Assembly: GCA_022824105.1 (NCBI GenBank)
Contig: JAJEAZ010000210.1
Coordinates: 1 to 37,533, forward strand
DNA from: Alphaproteobacteria bacterium
GTDB lineage: Bacteria; Pseudomonadota; Alphaproteobacteria; Bin95
Reading direction: 5' to 3'
DNA: 37,533 bases
Below, in pieces: positions 16,840 to 25,015 of the stretch. Below the pieces are notes generated by a model that saw only the letters and a list, made by a program, of their open reading frames with translations, ran no database searches and was not told the origin of the DNA. A program made the translations under genes and the position numbers. The number at the start of each line of letters is the position of its first letter. Within the stretch, counting starts at the first letter, position 1.

Positions 16840-18258
16840 CTAGCGCGACCCGCCGCCGCGGGCGAAAGCCAGCGCGGCGCGCAGATCGGCCGACAGGGCG
16901 CCGGCGAGTTCGGTTTCGATCAGGCGCAACCTTTCGACCACCGCCAGCGCGGTGTCGAATCGGGCGAGACCCGTGTTGCGGCGGGCCGCCAGCGCGGCGC
17001 GGTTGTTTCGCAGCCCCTCGCGCCATTGCTCCAGTTGCGCCCCATCGGCGATGTCCAGGCTTCCCGCGCGTTCCTCCACCGTCCGGTGCAGGTCGGAAAT
17101 CCACACCGCGAGCAGGTCCAGGGCGACGGCTTCGGCCAGGGCGTTGATTTCGGCGTCGATGACCGCGCCCCGGTAAGCGGCGGCGGCGTTGATCACGCGG
17201 TAGACGGGGATGGAGGTCAGGTTGACCAGTCCCAGCGCCGCGGGCGGCGGGGCGGTGTCGTTGCGGACCGACTCGGCCAGTTGGGTCAGCAGGTCCGCCA
17301 CCCGGACCCGGAAACCCCGGTCGGCGGGTATCGCAACCCGGCCCAGGGTGGGGTTGAGGCAGGCGGTGGGGGTGTCGCAGCGGTAGAGGGGAAAATCCCC
17401 GCCGCCCTCCATCAGGGTTTCGGTGATCCGCCGGTCCAGCGCCAGGGGTTGCAGGATGGAAACCGTGGGGCCGGAGGGGTCGGCGTCGCTGGTGGGCGCG
17501 GTGACGATCACCGTGCCGGAGATCGACATCGCGAACTCCGCCAGTTCGTTGTCGGCGGACAGGAAGGGCGAGGTCCGCAGGGCGCGCCAGGCGAGATTGA
17601 CGTTGACCGGCGACTGGTCGGCCATGGGACCGGTTGCGGCGGCCAGGGTCGAGTTGCGGTTCCCGCCCGCGCCGCAGCCGTGGCGCGCGGCGGCGTAGTC
17701 CGAAAAGATGCCCTGGGAGGTTCCGATGGCGGCGCAGACGGCTTCGCCGGCGCGGTCGTTGCGGGACCAGGCGGCGCCCACCAGGGCCTGGGCGGTTTCG
17801 CAGGAGTTCAGGTTCTGGTTGTTGACCCAGGTGGACAGCGCCCGCAGTTTTGACATGGTTTCGGCGATAACCGGGGAGATGGTTTCCAGGGCGAGTTCGA
17901 AGGCAAAACCGGTGGCGTTCTGGGCGACGGCGCGGCCGAAAGCGACGAGCTGGTCGGAGTCGATGAAGGAAAAGGCGCCGGCGAAGGCGTCGATGCCGCC
18001 GCAGCCGGCGCGGAACGAGGGCAGGCTGACGGTGGCGATGGGTTCGGAGCGCACCGGGGCGCGAAAGTAGAGGTTGCCGAGGGTCCAGTGGCCGGAGGCC
18101 TGGCCCTGGAACGCGGTGGGGGCGGTGACGTTGACGGCGGCGCCCTGCCAAAAAGATTCCATTTCGGTGAGGACGTCCGCGCGGGCGGGCATCAACAGTG
18201 TTGAGGCGCAAAACGCGGCGCCCATCAACATGCCATTCATGGCAGGTCTAATAGTCAT
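16840..18258 (-). CDS. traH: Conjugative pilus assembly protein TraH
   Basis: 472 residues, near F TraH (458). It has a signal peptide (about 1-29, ending MPARADV), then the TraH start-of-mature signature with TEMESFWQGAAVNVTAPTAF, a GHWTLGNLYFRAP segment, and conserved Cys-containing blocks (FRAGCGGIDAFAGAFSFID and the LNSCETAQALVGA stretch). The C-terminal part is helical. TraH is a periplasmic/outer-membrane-associated component needed for F pilus extension and works with TraF, TraU, TraW and TrbC. The start ATG 18258 overlaps the end of traF by 11 bases; an upstream in-frame extension to 18570 lies inside traF and is non-coding. Confidence 0.95.
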   Translation of the reverse strand: MTIRPAMNGMLMGAAFCASTLLMPARADVLTEMESFWQGAAVNVTAPTAFQGQASGHWTLGNLYFRAPVRSEPIATVSLPSFRAGCGGIDAFAGAFSFIDSDQLVAFGRAVAQNATGFAFELALETISPVIAETMSKLRALSTWVNNQNLNSCETAQALVGAAWSRNDRAGEAVCAAIGTSQGIFSDYAAARHGCGAGGNRNSTLAAATGPMADQSPVNVNLAWRALRTSPFLSADNELAEFAMSISGTVIVTAPTSDADPSGPTVSILQPLALDRRITETLMEGGGDFPLYRCDTPTACLNPTLGRVAIPADRGFRVRVADLLTQLAESVRNDTAPPPAALGLVNLTSIPVYRVINAAAAYRGAVIDAEINALAEAVALDLLAVWISDLHRTVEERAGSLDIADGAQLEQWREGLRNNRAALAARRNTGLARFDTALAVVERLRLIETELAGALSADLRAALAFARGGGSR

Positions 18259-19075
18259 TTCCCGTCTCCGTCTGGGTGAGCACAAAGATGCGCTCGGCAA
18301 GCTGGTCTTCGGCGAGCACGCCAAAGCCGACCGGTTGCACCTCTCCGGTGGCGGTGTCAAAAAGCGCGATCGCGGGAAGGGATACCCCGTCAAAACCCAT
18401 CCGGGCCGCGCGACCGTTGTCGGACACCGCTTCGGGCCAGCCTTCGAGGGGGCCGCCGTCGAGGGAGACGGCCAATACGTCAAAGCCGTGGCGGGTGGCG
18501 AACGCCCGCAGCAGGGGGCCGAAAATCTGGCATCCCATGCAGGCGCGGTGGCCGATGTAGATGAGGCCAAAACGTTCGCCGAGGGCGGCCAGGGCGGCGT
18601 CCCGGTCCTCGCGCCTTGCGTCGGACCAGAGCTGTTTGGCCAATGCCCCCACCGGGCGGGTCAGGGTGTAGTCGAGTTCCGGCGTGGTCCACACCACGCG
18701 GCGAAAGGCGTCCGAAAAGGCCGCGGCCCGCGCCAGCGCGGCCTGTTGCAGTTCGAGATACGCGGCAACGTTTTCCGGCGTGGGGTCGAGCACCGCGGCC
18801 GCCCGGCTTTTTTCGAGTTCCTGCTGCAATGCGGCCACCCGGGCCTGCGGGTCCGCCCACTCCACAGGCGCGGGTTGGGAGGCAGCCGGGTCGGGCGCAT
18901 CGGTTTCGGGCGGCGGGTCGCAGTAAAAATGCCAGCCGAGGGAGGTTTCATTTCCCTCCGGTCCACACCAGGCGCGCCACTCGTGGCCATCGGTTTCCGC
19001 GCTGGCGTACCGTGTGAACATCGCGGCCGAGGCGAGCGCCGCGCACAGACCACAAACCGCGCGCCGCGTTTTCAT
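18248..19075 (-). CDS. traF: Conjugative pilus assembly protein TraF (thioredoxin-fold, CXXC present)
   Basis: 275 residues with a signal peptide (1-26, ending YASAE). The N-terminal mature part has the WRAWCGPEGNE and GWHFYCDPP blocks typical of F-type TraF, then a helical linker. The C-terminal thioredoxin-like domain has a strand IYIGHRACMGCQIFGPLL carrying a C179-M-G-C182 motif, with a cis-Pro-type loop near SLPAIALFD. F TraF itself lacks the active-site CXXC while many relatives keep it, so this copy may act as a periplasmic oxidoreductase for Cys-rich partners (TraN, TraU, TraH). The start overlaps the traN stop as ATGA. Confidence 0.93.
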   Translation of the reverse strand: MKTRRAVCGLCAALASAAMFTRYASAETDGHEWRAWCGPEGNETSLGWHFYCDPPPETDAPDPAASQPAPVEWADPQARVAALQQELEKSRAAAVLDPTPENVAAYLELQQAALARAAAFSDAFRRVVWTTPELDYTLTRPVGALAKQLWSDARREDRDAALAALGERFGLIYIGHRACMGCQIFGPLLRAFATRHGFDVLAVSLDGGPLEGWPEAVSDNGRAARMGFDGVSLPAIALFDTATGEVQPVGFGVLAEDQLAERIFVLTQTETGNDY

Positions 19076-20247
19076 GGATTGCCTCCCGCCAGATTCCGCA
19101 CACGGTTCCGCATGTCGTTTTCGACCGTTTCCCACTCCGGCAGGGTGACGCCGGGTTCCCGGGCGGGGTCGGCCAGTTCGCGGAAAAAATCCGAAAGATC
19201 GAGCCGGTCGAAATCGATCCGCTCGATCTCGGCCACCAGAAAACCGCGGCAACTGCTCCAGTCGATCCCGAGCCGGGGGCGGGCCTGTTCGTGCAGCATC
19301 CGGCCGAGTTTGGAGCCGAACACGCACCAGCCACGCTCGCGCTTCAGGCAGGCGTTCAGAATGCGCTGCACGCAGCGCTCCCCCAGATACACCGTGCGGC
19401 CCGCGTCGCGTTCGCGTGCGATGGCGAGCTCGTGGGCCGGGCAGTGGTACAGATCGACCAAAAGCCCATCGTCGTCGCAGCAGTTGGCCAGGCCCCCAAG
19501 GCGCACTTGACAGGCCTGTCGCGTTCCGGGGAAAAACGCCATGTTCTGACGGTCGAACTCGTCGCCGCCCATTTCCAGCACCATATTCAGCGAGGCGACC
19601 GAGCGCACAAATCCGGTGTTGGCCTGCGCGCCCGCGCCTCCACAGTCGGCGCCCACGCACCAGGACACCCCGCCGCAGGTTCCACCCTGGTAGGCGCCAG
19701 CGACATCGGCGGAACAATCGGCGGCGGCGCCGGAGGCCAGACCACCGGTCTTGTGGGCGGGATCATGCGGAGCGGCCTGAATCGCGGCCGCGCGGGCGAT
19801 GCCGGCGTCATTGGCCAGATTCGGGGGCGCGGGGCGGGCGGCGTTTCCCGCAATCACGTCGCGTCCAGCGGAACCGCCCGGATCGTTCGCATGCGCTATC
19901 CGGGCTTGCGCCGCGTTCTCTATCGTCGCGTCGGTTAAATTCCGTTCCGGCAGGTTGGCGCCGACATAACCCGGCACCGCATTGGCCTGGGTCGCGTCCC
20001 GGGCGATGGCGCCGGCGGCCGTTGCGCCAGCCTGGCCGATCGCCCGGGCGGCTGCGCGCGGATCCTGCTGCGGACCCGCCGCCTCGGCTGCGGCGAAAAA
20101 CAGGGACTGGAATTTTGGGCAGGCCGTCAGCAAGACCGCGGTCCAGACCAACAGCACCACATGCCAGAAAAGGAGGTTCACAAGCACCCAGAAAGAGTTG
20201 CCCGCCGCTTCCGGTTTTGCCTGTTTTGTGCGTGAAAAACGATTCAT
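19072..20247 (-). CDS. traN: Mating-pair stabilisation protein TraN (short form)
   Basis: 391 residues against ~600 for F TraN. An N-terminal hydrophobic segment (about 22-45, ending LLTACPKFQ) is a signal or anchor. An Ala-rich region (about 50-165) follows, then a Cys-rich domain with CGGVSWCVGADCGG, QACQVRLGGLANCCDDDG and ACLKRERGWCVFGSKLGRML, the last being the TraN C-terminal signature, and WSSCRGF near the end. TraN is an outer-membrane Cys-rich protein that contacts the recipient surface. The shorter central region suggests a reduced recipient-binding tip. ATGA overlaps join it to trbC upstream and traF downstream. Confidence 0.88.
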   Translation of the reverse strand: MNRFSRTKQAKPEAAGNSFWVLVNLLFWHVVLLVWTAVLLTACPKFQSLFFAAAEAAGPQQDPRAAARAIGQAGATAAGAIARDATQANAVPGYVGANLPERNLTDATIENAAQARIAHANDPGGSAGRDVIAGNAARPAPPNLANDAGIARAAAIQAAPHDPAHKTGGLASGAAADCSADVAGAYQGGTCGGVSWCVGADCGGAGAQANTGFVRSVASLNMVLEMGGDEFDRQNMAFFPGTRQACQVRLGGLANCCDDDGLLVDLYHCPAHELAIARERDAGRTVYLGERCVQRILNACLKRERGWCVFGSKLGRMLHEQARPRLGIDWSSCRGFLVAEIERIDFDRLDLSDFFRELADPAREPGVTLPEWETVENDMRNRVRNLAGGNP

Positions 20248-21053
20248 GGCCGACCTCCGAGATCTTCCAGATACGCCCGCGCCACTTCGCGCCCCACCGC
20301 GCCTTCGCGGGAGACCGCCTCGAGCGCGGCGACCAGGCCGATGTTGCCGGTGATCCGGTCGAACGGCGGCGGGGCGTCGTCGGCGCAGCCCCGGCTCGCG
20401 CAGGCGGGCACGCCATTTGGCAGGACGACCACCGCCGGGGCACGGGTAATGTCGAACAGCCGGAACAGTCTGGGATCAATGGCAACCCCGGTATTCGCGC
20501 CATCCAGACGTTCTCCGATCTCGGCCATCGTGGCCCGCATGCCGTCGCGCGAGGGACCGCGCAACACCAGCGGCACGCCCGCCCGGGCCGCCTCCCCGGC
20601 CCACTGCCGCCAGCTCGGTTTCGGGACGGCCAGACTCAGGAACACGAGCACTTTGGCCGCGCCGGGTCCGCCCCGCGGACTGCCAACCACTTCACCGGCT
20701 TCATGCTCGGCGGGCAAAGGGACAGCCGAGCTTTCCGGGTTGACGCCATCCACCGCGGTCCCGGCGGTCTGGCCGGCCCGGGTCAGTGCCTCCTCGAGCG
20801 CCCGGTTCGCCCAGTCCGTCAGACCCGTATCGCTGGCGCCAGCCCCGGACAGGATTTCCGCAGCTAGTTCTCTCGCGGCGGCTTCCGCCGCGGAGGCGGT
20901 CTTTTGCGCAGCCCGTTCCGCGGCTTGCGTCTGTATATTGGGCGAATCGGCGGCCATGACCAGACCGGCGGACAGGCTCCATGCCGCCATCGACATGAAC
21001 TTTCCTAAAATCCCGGAAAGTCGCCCCATGCGCCTTGCTACAACAGACAGCAT
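20244..21053 (-). CDS. trbC: F-type pilus assembly protein TrbC
   Basis: 269 residues. The N-terminal signal peptide ends near LVMAADSP (about residue 36), then an Ala/Glu-rich helical region. The C-terminal domain is thioredoxin-like: the strand VLVFLSLAVPKPSWRQW, the LVLRGPSRDGM turn, the AIDPRLFRLFDITRAPAVVV block and a cysteine pair in PACASRGCAD. This block is the hallmark of F-type TrbC, a periplasmic protein needed for pilus extension that forms a complex with TraW. The start was set at ATG 21053, 16 bases inside the end of traU; a longer upstream frame overlaps traU and is non-coding. Confidence 0.93.
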   Translation of the reverse strand: MLSVVARRMGRLSGILGKFMSMAAWSLSAGLVMAADSPNIQTQAAERAAQKTASAAEAAARELAAEILSGAGASDTGLTDWANRALEEALTRAGQTAGTAVDGVNPESSAVPLPAEHEAGEVVGSPRGGPGAAKVLVFLSLAVPKPSWRQWAGEAARAGVPLVLRGPSRDGMRATMAEIGERLDGANTGVAIDPRLFRLFDITRAPAVVVLPNGVPACASRGCADDAPPPFDRITGNIGLVAALEAVSREGAVGREVARAYLEDLGGRP

Positions 21054-22045
21054 GTGCGTTTCCTCCACAGCAGATAGCCAAAACTCTCGCCCGCCACGGG
21101 GACCTCGCGCAGCGATTCCCAAAACACCGAAGAGCGTCCGGTGGGATTGCAGCCGGTCAGGGGCGTCGTGGCCGGCACCGGCAGGGTCATCTGCCAGCGG
21201 TACTGGCTTTTTTGCATGATGGGCATGGGATAGGTCGCGCACAGCGCGGCGGGACCGGACGTGCCAAAAGCCAGGCCGAGGCGGTGGAGCCGGAAAACCA
21301 GGCGCTGGGCCGCGAGCAGGGAGGCCTGCACCCCGCCCACATGGGCGGCGACATTGCCCGTGAGGGGGTACATGCCGCCCTGGCAGCCGGCGCACCAGAA
21401 GAGCGGGTCCAGGGGCAGGCCGGTGGAGGCCGCGGCGCAATCGGCGGCGCAGGCGGCCTGGGCGGGGAGGTTGGCAAAAAGCGCGGCTTCGGGATTGAGC
21501 AGGAAGGAGAGTTCGTCGTCGAGCCAGGCGGGGTCGAGCTCGGAGGTCCAGGCGATGTCGAAACCGCCGCTTTCGAGACAGCCGAGATCGAGCAGGGCGC
21601 CGATCCAGTCGAGCAGGGGATACCGGTAATAATGCGCGTGCCAGACCGAGCCGCCCGCGCCGTCGCCGCCGGAGGAGGCGGTGCGGCCCTGGGCGGCGGG
21701 CACGCCCGGATTCAGGCTCAACCCGCCCAGGTTCGGAAAGCACCAGGGTTCGCGGGAAACATCCACCAGCCGGGCCGGCTCCCAGACCCCGAGCGAAAGA
21801 CCGACGCGGGGGATGGGCGAGCCGCAAAAGCAGATTGGGGAGGACGGGTTGGGGGTGTCCGGGGCGCCGCTGGCGGCGGTGATGCTCACCGGGCCGATGG
21901 AAATCGGAAACAGGCACTCCCAGCAGACGTCGGTGATGGGATTGACGAACCGACCGGAACAGGACTGTGCGGCGGCCTGGGCCGAACCAAACAGGCAGGC
22001 CAGCAGAACAAATAAGCGGGCAAATGGCTTGAAATACCGGCTCAT
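21038..22045 (-). CDS. traU: Conjugal transfer protein TraU
   Basis: 335 residues, almost the length of F TraU (330). A signal peptide (1-26, ending AQAAAQS) leads into the conserved start CSGRFVNPITDVCWECLFP and then ICFCGSPIPRVG, followed by the EPARLVDVSREPWCFPNLGG block, HAHYYRYPLLDWIG, several Cys-containing loops (ACAADCAAAS, FWCAGCQGGMYPLTG) and a C-terminal SFGYLLWRKRTCC. Many cysteines point to a disulfide-bonded periplasmic protein. TraU belongs to the mating-pair formation set and is more important for DNA transfer than for pilus production in F. ATG 22045 overlaps the end of ssb. Confidence 0.95.
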   Translation of the reverse strand: MSRYFKPFARLFVLLACLFGSAQAAAQSCSGRFVNPITDVCWECLFPISIGPVSITAASGAPDTPNPSSPICFCGSPIPRVGLSLGVWEPARLVDVSREPWCFPNLGGLSLNPGVPAAQGRTASSGGDGAGGSVWHAHYYRYPLLDWIGALLDLGCLESGGFDIAWTSELDPAWLDDELSFLLNPEAALFANLPAQAACAADCAAASTGLPLDPLFWCAGCQGGMYPLTGNVAAHVGGVQASLLAAQRLVFRLHRLGLAFGTSGPAALCATYPMPIMQKSQYRWQMTLPVPATTPLTGCNPTGRSSVFWESLREVPVAGESFGYLLWRKRTCCLL

Positions 22046-22437
22046 GACTGTGCGGCCCCATCCTTGTCTTTCGTACCGCCGCCATCGAGCACATTGACCA
22101 TGGCTTTTGGGCCGGCCACGATGATTTCGGTCACATTGCGGGCGTTGCCGTTGCCGTCGGTGTATTCCCGGGTGGCAAGCCTGCCCTCCACCAGCACCGC
22201 ACGGCCCTTGCGCACGCGCCGCTCCACGATGTCCACGGCGGGGCCATAGACGACGATGCGGTGCCATTCGGTGCGCTCGCGCAGCGGACTGGGCTGGGAG
22301 GCGTCAACCTCCTTGTCCCGCCAGCGCTCGGTGGTGGCGATGGAAAAGACCGCGGCGCGGGCGTTGTTTTTGAGCGCGACCAGTTCGGGGTCGCGTCCGG
22401 CGTGGCCGAGCAGGGTGGCGCGGTTGACATTCAGCAT
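22042..22437 (-). CDS. ssb: Single-stranded DNA-binding protein (SSB), short, without acidic tip
   Basis: 131 residues making an OB-fold SSB: an opening NVNRATLLGHAGRDPEL strand-turn, aromatic/basic strands with FSIATTERWRD, TEWHRIVVYG, the EGRLATREYTD loop, and a last strand TEIIVAGPKA. SSB coats the transferred single strand. The usual C-terminal acidic tip (DDDIPF-type), which recruits repair and replication enzymes, is missing; the protein ends in a short charged tail. It sits between traW and traU inside the pilus-assembly operon, overlapping traW by 7 bases and traU by 4. Start ATG 22437 is chosen because the N-terminal extension to 22539 falls inside traW and is not SSB-like. Confidence 0.9.
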   Translation of the reverse strand: MLNVNRATLLGHAGRDPELVALKNNARAAVFSIATTERWRDKEVDASQPSPLRERTEWHRIVVYGPAVDIVERRVRKGRAVLVEGRLATREYTDGNGNARNVTEIIVAGPKAMVNVLDGGGTKDKDGAAQS

Positions 22438-23222
22438 GGCGGTTGCCTCCGGTTGGTTGATGGTTTCGTGTGGGCGGATGCGGCGCCGGGCGCCGATGAA
22501 GTCATGTGTGCGGGCTTGGGCACCGCCACGGATTGACATTCCGGGGGATCGTCCGGGAGCGGGATTTCGGTGAGCCGCAGAAAACTTCCGTTTTGGACCG
22601 CGAGCGTGGGCGTGGCCCGGACGCCAAAGCGCGCGGCCAGGGTTCCGCCCATGTCGAAGTAAAAGGGATGGCCGTGGCGCCGCATGAGGTCGAGCGGACG
22701 ACCGGCGAGCAGGATGATCTTCGGGGCCTGGGTTTTGGCCGGTGACCTGCCCGATGGCTGAAGCCGCGACATCGCCCAGGCGACTTCCGATTCGCGGCGG
22801 CCGTCGACGAACAGCAATTCCCCGGCGGGCGGCGCATGGTCCAGCGGATTGATCCGCGTCCCGGCCGCGGCGATGACTTGGCCATCGGGGCCCACCAGGT
22901 CTTTCGCCACGGTGATGGAAGGATCGAATCGGCGGGTGCGTCGCTCCACGGCGGGAGCTATTCCCGCCACCGGGGCGGGTTCCTCCAGCGAGCGCCGGGC
23001 CTGTCGTCTCGCTTCGTCTTGCAGCCGGGCCAGTTCGCCGGACGCGTCCATTTCCTCAAGCCGCGCCGCGATCTCCTCGAGCAGGTCCGATTCGGTCACC
23101 GGCCAGGACGCGCCGCGCGTGCCCAGATCCTTCGCCGCGGCGCCCGCTATCACAAGCAGCAATCCCAGCGCGACCCCGATTTTGGGTATTTTGGTTCTTT
23201 TTGAATGCCAGCGCGTTTTCAT
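22431..23222 (-). CDS. traW: Conjugative pilus assembly protein TraW
   Basis: 263 residues. It has an N-terminal hydrophobic signal/anchor (about 13-34), then the TraW signature DLGTRGASWPVTESDLLEEI, a helical region, and a C-terminal domain with RFDPSITVAKDLVGPDG, AAAGTRINPLDHAP, a strand IILLAGRPLDLM and the HPFYFDMGGTLAARFGV block followed by ATPTLAVQNG. F TraW is a periplasmic protein that works with TrbC in pilus assembly. The last ~30 residues are Ser/Thr/Pro-rich, and their DNA overlaps the start of ssb. ATGA overlap with the upstream S26 peptidase gene. Confidence 0.92.
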   Translation of the reverse strand: MKTRWHSKRTKIPKIGVALGLLLVIAGAAAKDLGTRGASWPVTESDLLEEIAARLEEMDASGELARLQDEARRQARRSLEEPAPVAGIAPAVERRTRRFDPSITVAKDLVGPDGQVIAAAGTRINPLDHAPPAGELLFVDGRRESEVAWAMSRLQPSGRSPAKTQAPKIILLAGRPLDLMRRHGHPFYFDMGGTLAARFGVRATPTLAVQNGSFLRLTEIPLPDDPPECQSVAVPKPAHMTSSAPGAASAHTKPSTNRRQPPC

Positions 23223-23881
23223 GGCCTCGCCTCGATATCGGGGGAAGGAGCGGTGGCCGGATTCGGGTCTGGTTCCATTACCGCTTCCGAAACCGCTTCC
23301 GAAACCGCTTCCAGGGCGGCTTCGGAACCCACCCGAACCGCATCCGGCCCCACCCACGGACCTTCCAGCCCCAGCCAGGGAATGTCCGGCAGGGTCACGG
23401 CGCGTCCCAACAGGTCCTCGCGCGCGATGAGGCCGATTTCCGCATAGCGGCTGTCATGGCTGTCCGGGTGGTCGGCAAACACAAAAAAGTGTTTTGGCGG
23501 GATGACGCCGTTTTGGATCGCGTCCAGCGGCCTGCCATTCCGGGCGTGGGTTTTGGCCTTGCCGACGGCGATGCCGTTGATCCGCACGGTGCGGTCGGGA
23601 TCGACGGAAACCCGGTCGCCCGGCAGGCCCCGGATGGATTTGAGATACGGCACCGGCGAGCCTGCGGATTCGGGTGGCCGGAAAAGCACCTCATCGCCAA
23701 GGACGGGCTCCCCCGGAAGCGGCGGCAGCCAATACCCCCAGGCGGCGTCGGACCAGCTCGCGTTCACATGGAGCCTGGAGAGGGCGAACAGCCAAATCAG
23801 CAGGGCCACAAGGGCGATGCCAAGGATGATCCAGCCGCGGCGGGTGCCACGGTGGTCGCGAAAGGAAAACTCCCCCTTCAT
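23219..23881 (-). CDS. S26-family (TraF/TrhF-type) conjugative signal peptidase
   Basis: 220 residues. After a basic N-terminus and one membrane anchor (about 16-35) comes VNASWSDAAWGYWLPP, which aligns with the N-x-T/S-x-S-x-x-x-G-x-Y active-site block of conjugative S26 peptidases, making S44 the likely nucleophile. K81 in YLKSIRGLPGDRV would be the general base; GDRV and a later FVFADHPDSHDSRY box are also S26-typical. Such enzymes process or cyclise the pilin in some transfer systems, so TraA is the probable substrate. The C-terminal ~45 residues are an acidic tail with an EAVSEAVSEAVM repeat and are unusual. ATGA overlaps with trbI and traW. Confidence 0.88.
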   Translation of the reverse strand: MKGEFSFRDHRGTRRGWIILGIALVALLIWLFALSRLHVNASWSDAAWGYWLPPLPGEPVLGDEVLFRPPESAGSPVPYLKSIRGLPGDRVSVDPDRTVRINGIAVGKAKTHARNGRPLDAIQNGVIPPKHFFVFADHPDSHDSRYAEIGLIAREDLLGRAVTLPDIPWLGLEGPWVGPDAVRVGSEAALEAVSEAVSEAVMEPDPNPATAPSPDIEARP

Positions 23882-24333
23882 GGCGTCAAATGCTCCCCCT
23901 CGAGTTTCCAGGCGATTTCAGCTTCGATCTCCCCGGTGAGGTCCAACGCGCCGGCGGCCACCGATTGCGCCGGCAGGATCACGAGGCCGTTGCGCGACGC
24001 AACATCGGCCAGCACCTCTTCCAGCGCCGCGGCCCAGTCGCGGGCCGCTTGGGCGGCGTCCTCCACGTCGGCTTCCTGCCGCGCGGATGCATCCACCCGC
24101 GCCGCGACCAGTTCCGCCAGGCGCACGGTGGCGATCCGCGGCGCGGTGCCCGCGGCGGACCCGGCAAACCCCGCGGCGATCACCGCCGAAATGCCCGCGC
24201 TGAGCAGCACGGCGCAGGCGAGCAGGCGCCAGCCGCCGATTTCCAGCCAGGGGCGCAGATCCACCCCGGCGCCATCGGGCGGCGGCGGATTGGGGTCATT
24301 CGGTGTTTCAGGCTGCTGGTGGCGCGTGTTCAT
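23878..24333 (-). CDS. trbI: F-type conjugation protein TrbI
   Basis: 151 residues. It has a short Pro-rich cytoplasmic N-terminus, one membrane segment (about 34-55, LLACAVLLSAGISAVIAAGF), then a periplasmic helical part with RIATVRLAELVAARV and a C-terminal ASRNGLVILPAQSVAAGA strand pair followed by LTGEIEAEI. This layout matches F-type TrbI (128 aa in F), an inner-membrane protein whose loss alters pilus outgrowth or retraction. The gene overlaps the HD-like gene by 26 bases upstream and the S26 peptidase gene by ATGA downstream. Confidence 0.85.
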   Translation of the reverse strand: MNTRHQQPETPNDPNPPPPDGAGVDLRPWLEIGGWRLLACAVLLSAGISAVIAAGFAGSAAGTAPRIATVRLAELVAARVDASARQEADVEDAAQAARDWAAALEEVLADVASRNGLVILPAQSVAAGALDLTGEIEAEIAWKLEGEHLTP

Positions 24334-25015
24334 CTTCCGGCTCCTCCTGGTTTGCGGCGGGGTTCACCGGATGCAATTCCGGTTGTCCGGGTTCGCCCGT
24401 TCCCGGCTCGCCGTCTTCCGGCGACGGAACGGTGAGTTCGCGAAAACGCTTTTGCCACGCCAGCGCGGCGCGGCCGGGTTGCAGGGGGCGGATCCGCCCC
24501 CGCATCGGCGGAAAGGCCGCCGCGGGATTTTGGCCAAAATCGGTTTTGGGGAAATCCCGCCGCAAAGCCGCCTCCAGCATGTGCGTCGCGAACCGCAGCA
24601 ACTCCGCCTCCCCGTCGGTGGGACCGCCGTCGAGACCTGCGGCCTCGCGCACAGCCCGGTCGATGGCGCCGCCGTCGCGGCGGACACGCTCCATGGCGCG
24701 CGCGGACAGGACCCCACCCGCGCCAACATCCCCCAGCCAGGCCGTTCTCGCACCTTCGAGCAGGGCCAGCAAAGCCAGCCTGCGGCGGTTTTGGGGACCG
24801 GCCAGGGATTCCACCGCGCGGCTCGCCAGCACCGCGTGCTGGGCGAGGGAGTAGTAAGTGGCTGTCCGGCCGCCCCAGCGACAGGTATTGGCCAGCACAT
24901 GGGAAAGGGCCACAAAATCCACCGCATCGGCGGTCAGTCCTTCGGCGCTTTGCGGCCACCGGAGCGTATTTGCGATATCCCCGCCGCGCTTCATTTCCCG
25001 CGTTTGTCTGGTCAC
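24308..25015 (-). CDS. HD-domain phosphohydrolase-like protein with degenerate HD motif
   Basis: 235 residues. The N-terminal ~110 resemble YfbR-type HD phosphohydrolases found on phages and mobile elements: VDFVALSHVLANTCRWGGRT, then YYSLAQHAVLASRAVE with the metal-ligand histidine H60 kept. Where active members have an LLHDA.EAYLGD box, this protein reads LLEGARTAWLGD, so both the His and Asp of the HD dyad are replaced (E87, G88) while the later Asp (D96) remains. It is probably catalytically dead or altered. The C-terminal ~50 residues are an acidic Pro/Glu tail. The gene sits between traC and trbI: GTG 25015 overlaps the traC stop (GTGA) and its end overlaps trbI by 26 bases, so it is embedded in the T4SS operon. 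ATG 24994 is an alternative start. Confidence 0.8.
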   Translation of the reverse strand: MTRQTREMKRGGDIANTLRWPQSAEGLTADAVDFVALSHVLANTCRWGGRTATYYSLAQHAVLASRAVESLAGPQNRRRLALLALLEGARTAWLGDVGAGGVLSARAMERVRRDGGAIDRAVREAAGLDGGPTDGEAELLRFATHMLEAALRRDFPKTDFGQNPAAAFPPMRGRIRPLQPGRAALAWQKRFRELTVPSPEDGEPGTGEPGQPELHPVNPAANQEEPEDEHAPPAA

